Position numbers and translations under genes: made by a program. From the NCBI GenBank assembly GCA_013398955.1, contig VWPU01019375.1, positions 1 to 64,000 of the forward strand: a stretch of 64,000 bases of DNA. Reading direction: 5' to 3'. The notes beneath the pieces were generated by a model. That model did no database searches, was not told the origin of the DNA, and was given only the letters and a program-made list of their open reading frames with translations. Source of the stretch: Callaeas wilsoni (Eukaryota; Chordata; Aves; Passeriformes; Callaeidae). Shown piece by piece: positions 12,081-25,760 of the stretch. Position 1 is the stretch's first letter; each line of letters opens with the position of its first letter.

Positions 12081-15000
12081 ATTCATGACCAGTGAAGCTC
12101 CTGTTTGGTGGGTGGACAAGTGTTTGGAAGGCTTTCCACAGACTAGTAGCCAACAACTTTGTCAAATAATCTCCAAGCAGAGCTTTGCAAGAGTATCTCC
12201 TGATTCTGCTCCTATCAGTATTTTCTTTAAAAACTCTAGTGAAGGAGTGGAGAATAAGTTGTTAAGAAGGAACTACTGCTCCAGTACCTCAAAGAAGAAA
12301 GAGCAGGGAGGAAAAGTGCCTGTTTTGTCCTTTTAAAAATAATTTATTTTTATTTTTCTGCTTAGGCAACTTTATGGCAAAACTACAATTAGGAACAAAC
12401 CTATCTAACAGGTAAACCAAAAAAGGCTTTTGAAGAATTACAGGCATTTGTTTTCTGTTCCTGTAAAGCACTCCGTTAAAAGCAGACACAAAATGTCCTT
12501 GTACTGAGTAGTCTTTTGCATTTAAGCAGAAAGTGTAGCTAACAGAGCAACATTGCTATTAAATCAGAGTTGTGGTCTCATTAAAAACAATGCAAACTTA
12601 GGCTCTTTGAGACTCCATTTATTTTGACTGTAGAAAAGTACCTACTTCAGTTGTTTATTAATAGCAAAACATGTTACAGGAAAATTTATGCCAGGATGGT
12701 GGGGTGGATAAGGAAACATTACATTTTGTCCATTTTGTAAATAAAAATAATTCCAACGAAATATCCAGAGACAATAATTTCTTGTTAAAAATTGTCCCTG
12801 GTCATTGAAAAGCTAATGGTAAATTCTGTGAAACTTCTGAAACTGGAAACCTGATTCTAATTTTTTTTTTATTTGAGTTAAGCAAGAAAACAGACCGCAT
12901 ATTTATCCCCTGCTTTAGCAGTTCTTGGTGTTATCTGACTTTTAGAAACAAAGCTAAATACTGAGGATCTGTGAGTCATCTTCTTTTCAGCCTGAGCCAA
13001 CTCCAGTTTCAGTATGTGTATGCTTGTTTCTTTATACCATGACTTTTTCCCTCCTAAGTTAGTCATTGTTATCTCTTGGCACGAGTGAGGAGTTAAAAAC
13101 GTCAATAAGCATGAGGCATGCTAAAAACATGCAAACAAACCTCCCATATAATCTTCCAAACCCCGGAGTGTTCCCATTCCCATTACTTTGTTGTTCGTGC
13201 ACCCATCTGATCTTTTGATCATATCCTGATGGAGGGAGCAGGGAGGTGAATTCCAAGGCAAGGGTTTACTGACCAGGAATTATGTCCTAGAGGCCCTCTT
13301 CAGTTAACTTTTGCTGGTGTGTCCAGTTTCCACAACAGACATTATAGCAATGCATAAAGAAAAAGCAGAATATAGATTAGATAGAAGTGAAAATTTTCTG
13401 TTAATCTTTTTTTAAAAGCTTTGCATTTTGAAGAAGATTCTGTGTGTGTGTATCTATGTACCAAAAAGTTTCGTAAGCTCCTTTTAATTTTGGTACAGTT
13501 ATTTCTGGTGCTTGAGAAGTGACCAAATAGGTAGTTAAGCCATAGGCTTAGGCTGGTTTGGATAAAATGGGTGAAGCCCTTGTGCTTTGTGGTGGTTGTT
13601 CCATTGAGATAAGGATGGTTTGAAGTCACCTCTGAAAAAACAATGTGGGAAGGGATGGAGCAGTGAGCAAGGTGATGGGGGTGAGTATCAACTGTTTTTT
13701 GAAGGCAGAGTATCTCAAAATGAAGGTCTCTTACAGTGAGTGGTGATTTGCCATCAGTCTGCTCTAGGGCCAGAGTTTAACCCATGGGTCACACGTCCTT
13801 GCTGCAGAATGAATGACTGAGCTGCACGGGACGTTGAGATTGTCATGGTGAAGAGGTTGGAAGAATCTGAACAAAAGCTACCTACTTTGCCCAGGCTGCT
13901 TTGGTGAACTCATCAGAGTAAACTGAGTGTCCCAGCAGTGTGTTAGGATGCCACTGACATACTGCTTTTTGTTAGTGTTTATGGAAACACAGATAGAGCA
14001 TCTCTGCTACTCTCTGACAGATCAGTCACTGTGGGGGGAATAATGCCGTATATTAATCTTTTGGATAATTTTTCTTCCCTGATTTCAATCTAAATTGTCT
14101 ATCAAATTAGCATTTTCTATGTGTATATTGCTTGAACCAACTTTCCAAGACAGCAGCTCCCCATCTCTCCCACCTCCTGCTTTGCGTAGGTCAGAAAACA
14201 TTTGCTGACTTAAAATGATATTTATTAGTGACTTTTAAAACTGAGTAGGCTGGTAACTAGGATACAGTGGGTAGGTGGAAGGAGGGTAGCAGCATATTGA
14301 AGTGATCAATGTTGCAAGCGTTGGCTGTGATGTAGAATATTGAAGAATAAGAGAGTTAATTCTTTTTGCCCCTAGGCCTGAAAAAATGTGGTCAGTCTTT
14401 GCCTCCTTTTATTCTCATGGGACAAAGCACTCCTTCAAGGATTTTGGGGTAAAGATTTAACATGGTGAAGCATAAGAAGGTGGTTCAGTCCTACGTTGTT
14501 GCTTTCCATGGATACATGAAGGAGGACCCTGAAGAGTCCTGGACACTGTGTGTGTGGTAGGGCAAGAAGAGTGCAGCTTCCAGTAGCACACAAAATGCGT
14601 GAACTGCTCCTTAGTCTGGTGAACAGAAGCTCCTCCAAGTGTATTGTTCCTAGCACAGGCTGCCAGGCCTGGCTGTCCTCAGGTGCTGGAAACGTGACCC
14701 TGTAGAAAGGCAGTGATGTGTGAGTCCTTTCCTCTGATTGTACTGCGGCATCAGCAGACAGCTCTGCTGGCTCTTTGAGGTTGCTCTGTTCAGGATACAC
14801 TCAGCTGTACTTTGGCTGTGAGTAACGCAGAGGCTATTCTGCTTTTTTTTTGTATGCCCCGTTCACACAACTGATAAGCAAGCTTCTGTTCACATTGTGT
14901 CCTTCTGCTTCTCTCTCACGTGTTCTAATGAGTATTTCTTTAAAAATAGTTACAGTGCTACTGCTGCTGTCTTCAGTGAGGGATGAGGTGCTCTCCTGGG

Positions 15001-18000
15001 TGATTATCTCCGATTCTGCAGGTGCAGACTGTGGATGCTGCCTTGTGTATATTTTGAAACAGCCTTGAAAAAGTCATCCTCAACTCTCAAGCCAAAAGAC
15101 CTCTGGTTTAAAACAACTGTTCCTCTGGAAGAGTAATTTTCCTTACAGCACCTGATGTACAGAGATCTTGTTGAAATCTTAGAGAGTTCAACCTCTTTGT
15201 CAAGAGACGCACCTTACGCAGACATGTATATTCAGTTTCATAACATACAATTCACCTCAGATCCCTGCTCTGCTGTAATATTGTGGACTTTTTTGCACTA
15301 CACACGTTTTTCCTGCTAATTTAGACTCTAGCTGTTTTTTTCTTTTGCATATGCCTTTAAGTATGAGAATAAGATTGACTAGGGTATAGATATCATATGG
15401 TGGGACTTCTGTTGGGATGGAAAACTAGATAATAGTTGCAAATGTAATTAAAGGTTAATTAATTCAGATATTTAATCAGATGTAAAAAGTAGAAAATTCT
15501 TCTAATCTTTTGACTCAGATTGTGAGGCTGTTTTTTCTGTTTATGGAGTATTATCTTTCTTTTATAGGGAAAAATGTGCCTTATAAGTAATTTAAAGGCT
15601 TTGTAATGCATTAAAAAAACAGAACAAAGGGATCGGAACTTTCTGCTTTAAATGCCAGGTCTAGTTTTGCTGGAGGGAAATTATTGATGTCATGGGGGAC
15701 AAGAGACTGATGTGGGACATATTGAAGCAAGATTTGTTTATTTGTTCATTTAGTTAGACTGCCTAAAATAGGTTTTTCATAGGTACTTTTTCCACAAAAG
15801 GTGTAGTGCAACACTAATACATTATTTTTCTATGAATTTGAGTGGGGTTATCATCTCAGAGGGTGTTAATCTTGCAATAGTATCTTGTCAAATTTTGTGA
15901 CTTTTTGCTTAAACTGACTTTGGCTGTACATCTGAACGTAGTCTAAGCCTGAGGAGAGGTGCAGGGATCACTTTCTGAAGGCCCATGCTGGCTTGAAAAT
16001 AAATGATAAACGTAGAGAACCCTAATAGGACAGTTTCTATTCATGACATTTTCAAAAGTCTATTGTTGGACCAAGGCCTTAGCTTTCAGAACTGGAGGTC
16101 AAAAAGAGAAAATTCCCTGGTACCAGCTGGAAAATCTCAAGAGATAAAGAAAACCCAGCCTTCCACGTAGGGATGAAACTTCCTACAGCAGTAGGAAGAA
16201 GAACTTGTAGACTTAATTAAATTTAGAGTGAGTAAATCTGCAGAATGAAAAGTCAAAATAATGCAGCATAAACCTGATGTGACATATCCATGTGCTAGAA
16301 ATATCAAATGTATGCGAACAATTGTTTATACAAATAAAGAATGAAAATAAAGATATAAATCAGAAGAAAGGCAGGTAATTAAATTTAAGGATAAAGAATA
16401 TAATTAAGGAAATCTGCCTCATTATGGTGGAAGTCTTGCCTCACTTGAAGGGCTGTGTTCCTTTCTTGAACCTATGTTCATGAAGGAGGTTCCTGTCTAA
16501 AGATACCTGAACTGTATCTGTGACCTTGTGGGGCTGCCGAGCACGTCTTTTACTTTCTTATGAGCTTAATTTGCATAACATATGTCATTTGTATTATTTG
16601 GTTTTGATTTTATCATACTAAGTAAAATTTCTATCTTTTAGCTGTTTGGCACTTGAGCGCTTTTTTTACTGAGGCAAAAAGAAATATACAAAACTCGTCT
16701 GTGTCTTGCATATATATTTTCTGATTCTGTAACTTCTCAGTCTGGTGAAAGCTAAATTAACCTAAGCAGCTTTTAGTGGTTGCTCATATATTCTAGGCTC
16801 TTCACATTCTAATCCTATTCCATATCTCATGGTTATTGCACACTACTTCCCATGTTGCTATATGTGCTAAGCAGTTGGGATTGAGAGATAGGCATGCAGT
16901 AGTTTCTGCTACACTGGCAGACACTTTTGAACTGCCTTATTTCTCACATCCCTCCCCATTTCAGAGGTGACAAACCTCCCTTTGGAGTGGATAGCACTTG
17001 AGTTTTCATTTGTTCCTGCTTTAATGGCCAGACTAAAGATTTGCAAGGTTATCTGAGTTAGTAAAATCTCACTCTGCAGATGGTTGGAAGGTGCTGGTAG
17101 CAGAGTTCCAAGTATTTCTGAGGCTTTGCCAAGAGCAGGTGAGGAGTTCCTGATCTACTTTGCCAAAAAATTGCTTGTGTGATCTAAGGGAAAGCTTTAT
17201 TCTTTCTTTGCATGCTTTTTAGCTCTCGGTACAGCGTGGCCTTGACTGCTTCATGAAACTAAAGTAGTTAAGCTTTAATAGTTTTTCCTACAAGAGAGTA
17301 AATTACAGCTGTTCTTCTGGAAGTGGTTAAGAACTCCCACTCTCCGGTTCATAGTAGGTTGGCACTGGCTTGTGCCAAGAGCTACTGTCAGTGAAATTAT
17401 TATTGTTCCCAAGAGGTCACGTAACGGAGTGCTGCCAACACAAACCACAGTGCTGCAGATTCTCAAACTGTTAAGGCTGTAACGCAGACTTCTTAAAGAA
17501 CCCACCCTCAAGGCTGCTCCTGCTCTTGGAAAACCCCAGAAGCAAGAAAAGCAGAAGTCGGCAGTTTTACTCTAGATTGGTTGCATTTTAAATGTCCTAT
17601 AGGTATTTGAACTTAGAGTGGGGGTGCCCTGGGTACATGGAGGAGGGCTTGTGTGCTTTTAGCCCTTAGCTGATAGCAGATTTTTGACAGTGGGTCTCAA
17701 AGTACGTTCAGAGAGTGCTCTTGGTCGTTCCCATTGCATGGGAAGGGAAATGACTCGCTGAAGGTTGCAACCACACCATGCTCAGGAATAAAACTGAGGT
17801 ACAGTGAACAGTCTGGTGCTTTTCCCAGTGGGCCACTTGATCTCTCCGAAATCAGGAAATCAGTTTCTCAGAAACAAAGAGGAAATAATTTGAATGTCTT
17901 GTACCAGAAAGGAGTAACTGTGCTCTCCTAGTAGGAAAAAGGTTTGGGAAATTACAGGATGACCTATCTTCTGTGCAGGCAGTGGTAAAAGCAGGGCTCT

Positions 18001-18894
18001 CTGGGAGTAGAGACATTAAATAATAGGGACATTAAAAACATACCTTTGTGCACTTGTAAGCCCATTCATGGACAGTCTGTGTGCAGCCTATTAAAAGAAA
18101 ATTTTAAAACAGTTGCCAGAAGACAGGCATTTTTCAAATAGTAAACTAATGCAATTTGCTGGAAGGTATTTTCATAAATCATAGTCAGAGCACTGAATTT
18201 TAACTTTGTCTTTTTGTACTTGAAACATGAAATATAACATTTTTAGATATTTGTCGTCATTGTTCACAGCTGATTTTCTGAATATTCGCTAATATTTGGG
18301 GTTTTGTTCCTGCATCTGCATTCACTGAAATAGCTGCAGCAATATTGGATATTTTTGCCCTTCTGCTGTTTGCTAGAATTCTTGTGGCAGAGGTGAGCAT
18401 CCTTGCAGCTGGGTTATGGGGACAGTTCATAAGAAGGCTCCTGAGCCTGTGCTGGCAAAAATCAAGTACCCAACCATGCTGGTTTTGCCTGACACACTTT
18501 TGAACTTACACCTACGCGGTGGGTGGTTGGTAGTGACAGGTGAGATGAATCACTGAATTGATTGCCTGCTTTAAAATTTTTATTATATTCAACCTCTGAA
18601 AAATGTGGCTTGCTGAATGTTGCGTTCTGGCACCAGTATTATCTGCACTAATGTTGACAGCTGGGGTACACCAGCAATTGAGATCTAGCACACTGGCTAA
18701 TGCGACACAGAAAAGTTTTGATGGAAGGCTAACATGAAAATATGTGATTTTAAGAGACTTTTTTAAAACACAGAATGCATCTAGAAACGTACTTCTGCTT
18801 TCTCTGGAGCCCCACAGACTTTTTCTTCCATGCTTGGTGCAGCTGGTTGGACTAGCAGAATTAAAATGTCTGGAAATGATGGAGGAGGAGATAA

Positions 18895-19025
18895 CTACAG
18901 AATTATTTGGGTATTAAGGGAACTCTGGGAGATTGTTTGATCCAATCTCTGCTCTATGCAGGACAAAATTCAAAGCCAGAGAAATTGTGCAGGATGCTGT
19001 CTGGTGAAGTTACAACAACTCCAGG
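18895..19025 (-). mobile_element. CR1 LINE 3'-end fragment, reverse orientation
   Basis: The + strand reads as the reverse complement of a CR1 3' region. An ACAGAATTATTTGGGTATTA start is followed by a diverged 'gggacctctggagatcatctggtccaac'-type segment, a GCAGGACAAAATTCAAAGCC segment, and a final block ending in CAACAACTCCAGG. Divergence is clear but the order of blocks is intact. About 130 bp remain. Confidence 0.6.
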
Positions 19026-22000
19026 AAAAAGATTTTGTAACCCGAGCATTTATTCTTGTGTTTGACACACAATTCCCTCATAAATTTCCTTTTACTAATG
19101 CATGCTTGTAAGTCAGGCTGCCTGGCTTTCAGAATGCCTTTGCTAAGTAGATGTGCCATGCTGCTTTCTCTTTTTTTTTTCATTTGGAAATGTGTCATGA
19201 GAAGGTATTTTGCTGGCAACACAAGAAACATGTCAACAGAGGTACTTTGAAAAGCTTTTAAGTATGCAGACAATCTGCGTTTTCCTACTCCTGATCTCTC
19301 TTTTAACTGTTTTCTTGGTGTCTTCGCTTAGATTTATCTGAAAATAAATAGTAACCTGTCACTGGGAACATCTTTTTAATTGTATTGTGAAGTATCCGAT
19401 GCACATTCTTTAGAAGACTTCAAATAATGTACTATCAAATTATAACTTGCATCATTAGAAAGATTAGCTGCTACATAAAATTTTAACAATCACTAAACCC
19501 CCCCTACCCATCTGCTCTTATGTGCTGCCCTCCAGATCAAAACCAAACCAGATGCTGGTGGCCAGGGACACAATAGTAGATGACAAACACCATCTACTGT
19601 ATTTATAAGGTGCTAAGTTTTAAAAAGATAGAAGTACAGCAATATTGCTAAATGTTTGTGGTAACAGTCTGTCGAGTGCCTATTTTGTACTGGAAAAAAG
19701 GGAGGATACTGCTTTCCTGTGAAATGTTGCTGACGGCCAGGAAGAGTGAAATGCACTGGGAATTTTGTAAGGTAGCATTAGGAAATGTATGGCCGAACTG
19801 GCAAACTAGAGCACAATGCTGCAATAAAGTTTAGTTAATGAAGGAACATGAATAGACCATTAAGTGTACTCTGCATATTTTAATGTTATATAAAGCATGA
19901 TAAAAAGCAGTAAAATTCTGATTCTTTCTTTTCATACTTAATGAAATTTCATTGCACACATTGTGTTAGCATATGAGTTGAAAATGTCCATTATCTCTTT
20001 ATAAGAAAGAGAAATCTTGTTTAAACTCTGTTTCTGTATTATAAACTATGTATTATGCCCAGGCAGTCTACAGTTGTAGATGAGATGGGAATTGTGTTCT
20101 GCTTCAGCTGATGCACTTCTGTGAACATGGAGTTGGAAGTGAAATTCCCCATTGCTGACACCCTTGAATTTTGTATTGTCATTTTTTGCAAGCATAGTTA
20201 ACTTCCTTTTTGTGTTGACAGAGCAGAGACACTGTCCTGTCAACATAAAGAGGATTTATTAGGTGTGGTTTATGCCATCATTCCTTGGATAGTTTTAATT
20301 TAGCATAAACAAGTGCTTCCTCTGAGCACAGCTGTCCCTTCCTGCCTCCCTCTGCGTCCCACAGCCTTCGCCTGTGCCCCTGCTGCCCGCCCTGCTGGGG
20401 TTCGTGTTTGTGTGGCTCCCCAGTGACCCCACTGAGGGAAACCATCTCTGTTGAAATGAATCTCTATCTAATGAGCCAATTCAAAGCCATTGGTCCTTCA
20501 GCTTGGTTCAGGACATGGCTTCATGGACACGCGTGGAAGCACAAAGGAGGAGAGCGGTGGGAATGGGAAGCGGAAGCAGGAGGTGTAGAGAAGACACGAC
20601 CTGCTTGTCGGCAGCCTCATTTTAGGGTACTTTAATCTGGTCCTGGAACTCATCATTTGCAGGAGGGTGGCTGTCTCCTTTCTTTAGTAACATAAAGTTC
20701 CTAACCAAGGCATCCCCCTCTGCCATCTTAGCACCCTCCCTTTCTCTCAATCCGGGTAAGCGTCAGCATGCCTCAGCTTTATTTGAGGCACAGGATACAG
20801 ATGGAGGAGCCTGTGTTGGTGCCTTCCTGAAACTGGATTTATCCTGGGCTTTTCGCCATGGTAGGACTGAGAAAAGAGGGAGGAGAGAAACCAGCCAGCC
20901 CTGCCATATTGTCTTCTGTGATATTCTTTTCTATTCTTAACTTCTTCTAGGCAAAGAAAAGGGCATTGCAAATAAATTTTGCTCTTGGACACTGAATTAC
21001 ACTCCTTGCTAGGCTCCAGAGACTTTAAAAGTGAATGGTTTATGTCAGATTAAGTAAAAATAAGTTTTGTTTGAAGCACAAACCCATTCAGCCATATTTA
21101 GTTTGCTAGGTACTGGAAAATAGAGAAATGCTTCTAAATGCATATCTTTCCTAACTGTCACTGACTCAGAAATGTCTTTAAACATAAAGAGCACTGCTTG
21201 TCTTTATAAAGAGCATCCATTTTCTTCTCACATCCCTTTCTGTTTTGGGGGAAGTGAGAATGAACCCTGAGTTGTGGGTTTCCCCTTCATGAAATAACTT
21301 ATTTTGCAAGTTCTTTTTATACAGAAAACAAATGACAATACCTCCTTGGTTTTCTTTCATTAATGACCCATTTGGGTTTCTCCAGGGAGCTCTTCAGGCT
21401 CATCTGGGAACCCTAAATTGCAGGCTCTGCTGAATACAGATTTTTCTTTTTACAGCTTTTTGACCTTTTTATGCTACACCTAAGTATATGAAGTTTAAGA
21501 TGATCAGGGGAAGATCTTTCCTTTAAGAAAAAGATCCTTTATAAAGGGTTTTATATTTAATCTTAAATAAATATTAATGCAGAGAACTGTCACATTGGTT
21601 GTTCTTTATTACCCGTGAATTCTGACAGTGAGTTTCAAGAGGAGCAGTGGGGGAAGGTTGTTTGTTACGAATATTATTTGGCAGAAAGTCAGGCATATTC
21701 TACGGTTTCATATGAATGATATCCGCTGAAAGTCAGCTAGCTTCCCAACCAACTCTGCTTGCTGTGCCTTAGCAACAAGAAAAAATCTGTTGCCACATGG
21801 AAACGGATTGGGATTCATGACAACACTCCCTATATCCAGCCACCTTCAAACAACGGTAGCGTTTCATCTACTGAACACAACACCCATGTCTTACTGCTGC
21901 TTAAAACAACTATCCTTTAGACAGTAGCAAGTGGTGTCAAATGCAAGAAATTCAAAGGTGGCGAAGGGATAAATCATATTGTTCAGTAATTTTTTGCTCC

Positions 22001-24249
22001 CTTCCACCCCTCCTTGCCTGGCACGAGTAAGCACAGGGAATAAATGAGCATTTACTCCTGCAGAAATTACTGCCTTCTTGTGTTGCAGGTTGGGGAGGGT
22101 GTGCCAGGCAGGTACAGCCCAGCTTTGTTTCAGGATTTGCGTTCAGATCAGGGCTACAGTGGAAACTCTCTAATTATTGTAGCTGCTTGCTTTTAGCAAC
22201 TCCAGCAAATCTTTTTGATAAAAAACCCTCATAGGCTTCTATCAGTTGTAACAGTTGCAGTGGTTTCTGTCACTCTTACGGCATTATCATTGTCACAGTT
22301 CATAATGAGGGAACAAAATCTGGTTGAGACAACAATAATTACTTTTTGATTTGTGCGTGGAGTGGGAGAGAAGCCTGAGGGAAATAAAGTAAATACCTCT
22401 GGTGGATTTTTAAGTTTTTTCCTGAGCCACTGTTTTCTTAGAGCTGAATGATCATTGGAGAGAAAAGTACAAGCCGATGGTTGTTTTTGAGAGTGAATTT
22501 GTATTCAGCTTTATTTGTGATCCTTTTCCATACGCTCTCATGGTTGGAATGTGAGAAGTTTCCAGCATGAGTACTTGTGAAAGTGTATTTTAGGTTTCGA
22601 TGCTTAAATTCTTGTTGGATATGTTTCTGAATATATAATTTCCTTTGTGGTCACATTAGGCAATTTAGGATTCAGGTCTTGAGTAGCTGCAGAAATCCCC
22701 CTGTCAGGGAATAGAAATGATCTCATTACCAGGTAGTCTGTGCTACACCATGTGCATTTCAAAGTGAGATGATTTTTTGTTCAGGCTATTTATATTTAGG
22801 GAATAACAACTCTGAAGCATTTGCTTAATTTTAAGGATATTGAGTAATCCAGTTTGAAATGCACAAGTGCTATACTAAATTCTTTAGGGACATAGTGACA
22901 GTGCCCTGAAACTACCAACAATTGTTTTGTTATATTTGTACATAACAAAAATGCTTCTAGAACTGCTCAGCAGTGTGGAGTTGATCATGGGCATGTTTGC
23001 AAATTAGGCTCTGATCAAACAGACAAATATTGACAAGTGTGTTGTAAAATGAAAACAGGTAAAGTTTGCACATTGCAAATTCCTAAGCATAGAATATTAT
23101 GCTCATATTTTGGAAACACAACCAGTTAAAAACCTAGATATTTGAAAAATCTGGAGTGGAAGCTTGAACAATTTACTGGGGAAGAAGAGTCATGATTCTG
23201 CCTTTCCTCATTTCTGTTAGTTTTAAAAGAAATCCCACTCTAGAATATTTAGTAAAAGGAATAATCCTGACTAAAATGGAAATTTTTCCTTCCCATTTTT
23301 GTAATTTTCTTTTTCTTGCTAACTGCACATGAATATCAGAAGCTCTTAGAAGAAAGGCAAAACATTTCTGTTCCATATTTGAAACTATTATTTTCCTACA
23401 ATTTCTATAGCCTCTTTTGAGGTGTTACAACATGACTTCTAGTGTAGACAGGTTGCTGGCTGCTACCAGTGCATGAAATCTCAGCTGAGGAAAGCACTTG
23501 AACTGGAGCTCGAAGCACTCTTGCTTTGTTTCTTTCTGAGCATGATGGTGATTAAATTGCTAGCAGATGTATGGAGCATTGCTGATGCTACTGTGACTGC
23601 AGTGCTGGCAATGGCAGAAATATCAGCAGTTGTTGGAACAGCTTGGGCGGGAGGCGAAGCACAAGCAACTTGTAGGCAAGTCATTCCCCCAAGCTGAGAT
23701 GTGGCCAAAGCAGAATCCCAGGTCTAAAAATGAGGAGAAAATTCAAATATATCTCCAAAAGATATGGCTAAACCCATGCTCTATGGTACCATTGGCCCTT
23801 GAATAGAACATTAACCAGGTTGTAGTAAATGCACAGGGAATTACTATGGTGGAGCCAGTTCAATACTCTCCCAAGGAAGGAACTAAGTCAGCATCTTACA
23901 GTAAGATACAGCATGTTCTTTCCAGTGGAGCCATTAGTATACTTTGTTGTGTAGTTTGTTGATGGGGAATTTCTTTCCAAACCTCTAAAAAATCAGTTTG
24001 TGCTGATATATAAAAATATTATCATCGATATCTTTGCATGCTTAACTTTAAATAATGTCAGAAATTCTCAGCTTGTTTTAAAAATAAGTGTACAGTTGAA
24101 GCAATACTAATTTAAACTTAGGTATAGACCTTGCATAGCAGTATTAGTCATTGAATTAGCCTCTGCTTCTAAAAATCTACCCGACATATTTAATTCTTTG
24201 GCTTATAGTTCTATAAGCTGGTCATATATATTGTAGATAAATATTTCCT

Positions 24250-24860
24250 TCTGATTGTTTCAATTACCTGCTGGTCATTTTATTTTAATCCTCCCATTCT
24301 TTTCACATCATTACTCTACTCCCTGTGCTTTTAGTGATTTTAAATACCACAGTAAAATCCTTTATAATTTTTCCAAATTTCAGACTAAATTACCTGTGGT
24401 ATATTCAGATTTGGATACTAGCAGTCCTATTCCTAAACCTTCTCCGGGCCTCCTGTCCCAGCTGTCCTCTCCTGCCACATGCAGGTTGTGTCCCCAAGCT
24501 CGGACGATGCCGTCGCTGTGCCGTGTTCGCAGCTCAGGACCCAGACCGCCCAGCCCACAGGACCGCTCCTCGCCTCTTTCTTCCTGCGTCCCCAGCAGGG
24601 AAGATGAAGCCACCTGTGCACACCTACTCATGTATGATGGGACAGCCCTTCTGGGGGACACCCAGTGCTCTGCATCTCCTGCACTTATGGTCTTCTGTCC
24701 CAGGACCACACGTGCTGCTGTAGCCCTGTCCTCTCCCTGACGTGGTTTGGCAAAGCTTCTCCTCAAGCTGGTAAAGAGGCACGTGGGGATGCCAGGGTGG
24801 CAGTAGCTAGAAAGCAGCACTTGGCATGGGCATCAATGACTGTTCCAAGGTAGTTTTCAT
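24250..24860. other. GC-richer intronic block with overlapping open frames, unassigned
   Basis: From about 24440 to 24730 the composition rises sharply above the neighbouring AT-rich intron and includes several CpGs. Open frames of 161, 132 and 146 codons overlap on both strands here. None shows a domain or motif I recognise, and stops are expected to be scarce in GC-rich DNA. It could be a decayed mobile element, an alternative exon/promoter, or simply a compositional island. Confidence 0.3.
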
Positions 24861-25181
24861 GAGAGATGAGCTGTTTGCTTGATGACTAATTAATTTGCTT
24901 TAAAAGCACATTTTGGCTCATTCTTAGAGTGATTTGCAAATGTATTTTCAATCAGTGTGTGTGTCAAAATAATTTTGGGGGAGCAGCCCATATTTACCAG
25001 ATATCTTCAGGGAGGAGTGGAGCTTCCCCAACAGAGCCACTCAAAAGTTGGGATCTTTAAAGATAGACTGGATCACTTATTCATTACCTCTTCCTCTCCT
25101 GTAGGCAACTGCCCAGTTTGTCTCTAACAGCCGAAGTAGAGTCTGCTGAACAGAGGTATGCTCAGTACCTAAATATTTATT

Positions 25182-25274
25182 GAGGAAGGGAAGAGAAGAG
25201 AAGACAAGAGAAGAGAAGAGAAGAGAGGAGAAGAGAAGAGAAGAGAAGAGAGGAGAAGAGAAGAGAGAAGAGAA
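25182..25274 (+). repeat. GA-rich (AAGAG)n microsatellite
   Basis: About 93 bases consist of pure purines made of AAGAG/GAGAG units with a single C at the interruption near 25205. Homopurine tracts of this length can form triplex DNA with mirror symmetry (established for GA tracts in general). It lies 0.5 kb from a CR1 copy in the opposite orientation. The minus-strand frame across it is an artefact of the repeat. Confidence 0.9.
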
Positions 25275-25760
25275 TCTATCATGGTAGCTAGGACATAAAA
25301 TCCTAAATTTCTGTATCAATTTCAACCTAACTGCAATGACCTAACTCAACCTAACATTGAAATAACTGTATTTCAAGGTTACACAGGCTGCACTAGCATC
25401 AACATGAAAGATCATTTTTTCTATTCCAGAAAGCCACTTCCACTTTTGTTTAATTCTCTCCTATCCAGTTTCTATTTTGTTAAGCTTTTAGAAATTTTGG
25501 GTGGTTAGGTTCCTGCGTGGCAGACTAAATGCACTCGCATGGTCTCTCCAGTGTTTCATGTTTTCTCCAAGTTGATATGGGTTCAGGTTGCCACTGAAAA
25601 GCCGTTGTCCTGTCCTCCCTCCTCCCGTTTCAGGGCTGTGAATTCTTCCTCTCTTCCCTGCACCAGAGCTAGCACTTTGTGGTCTGAAGGATAAACTAGA
25701 AGTTTGGGTTTTTTTTCTCTACTGGTTTTCAGAATCAGACACCTTTTGCCAACTCCTTGG

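Noticed and set aside
23473..23708. Mirror open frames on both strands, 74-75 codons
   Set aside because: Overlapping frames on both strands with biased alanine/leucine content are expected by chance; no domain or splice evidence.
25182..25274. Tandem array as CRISPR-like or coding repeat
   Set aside because: Simple GA microsatellite without spacers, in a vertebrate intron.
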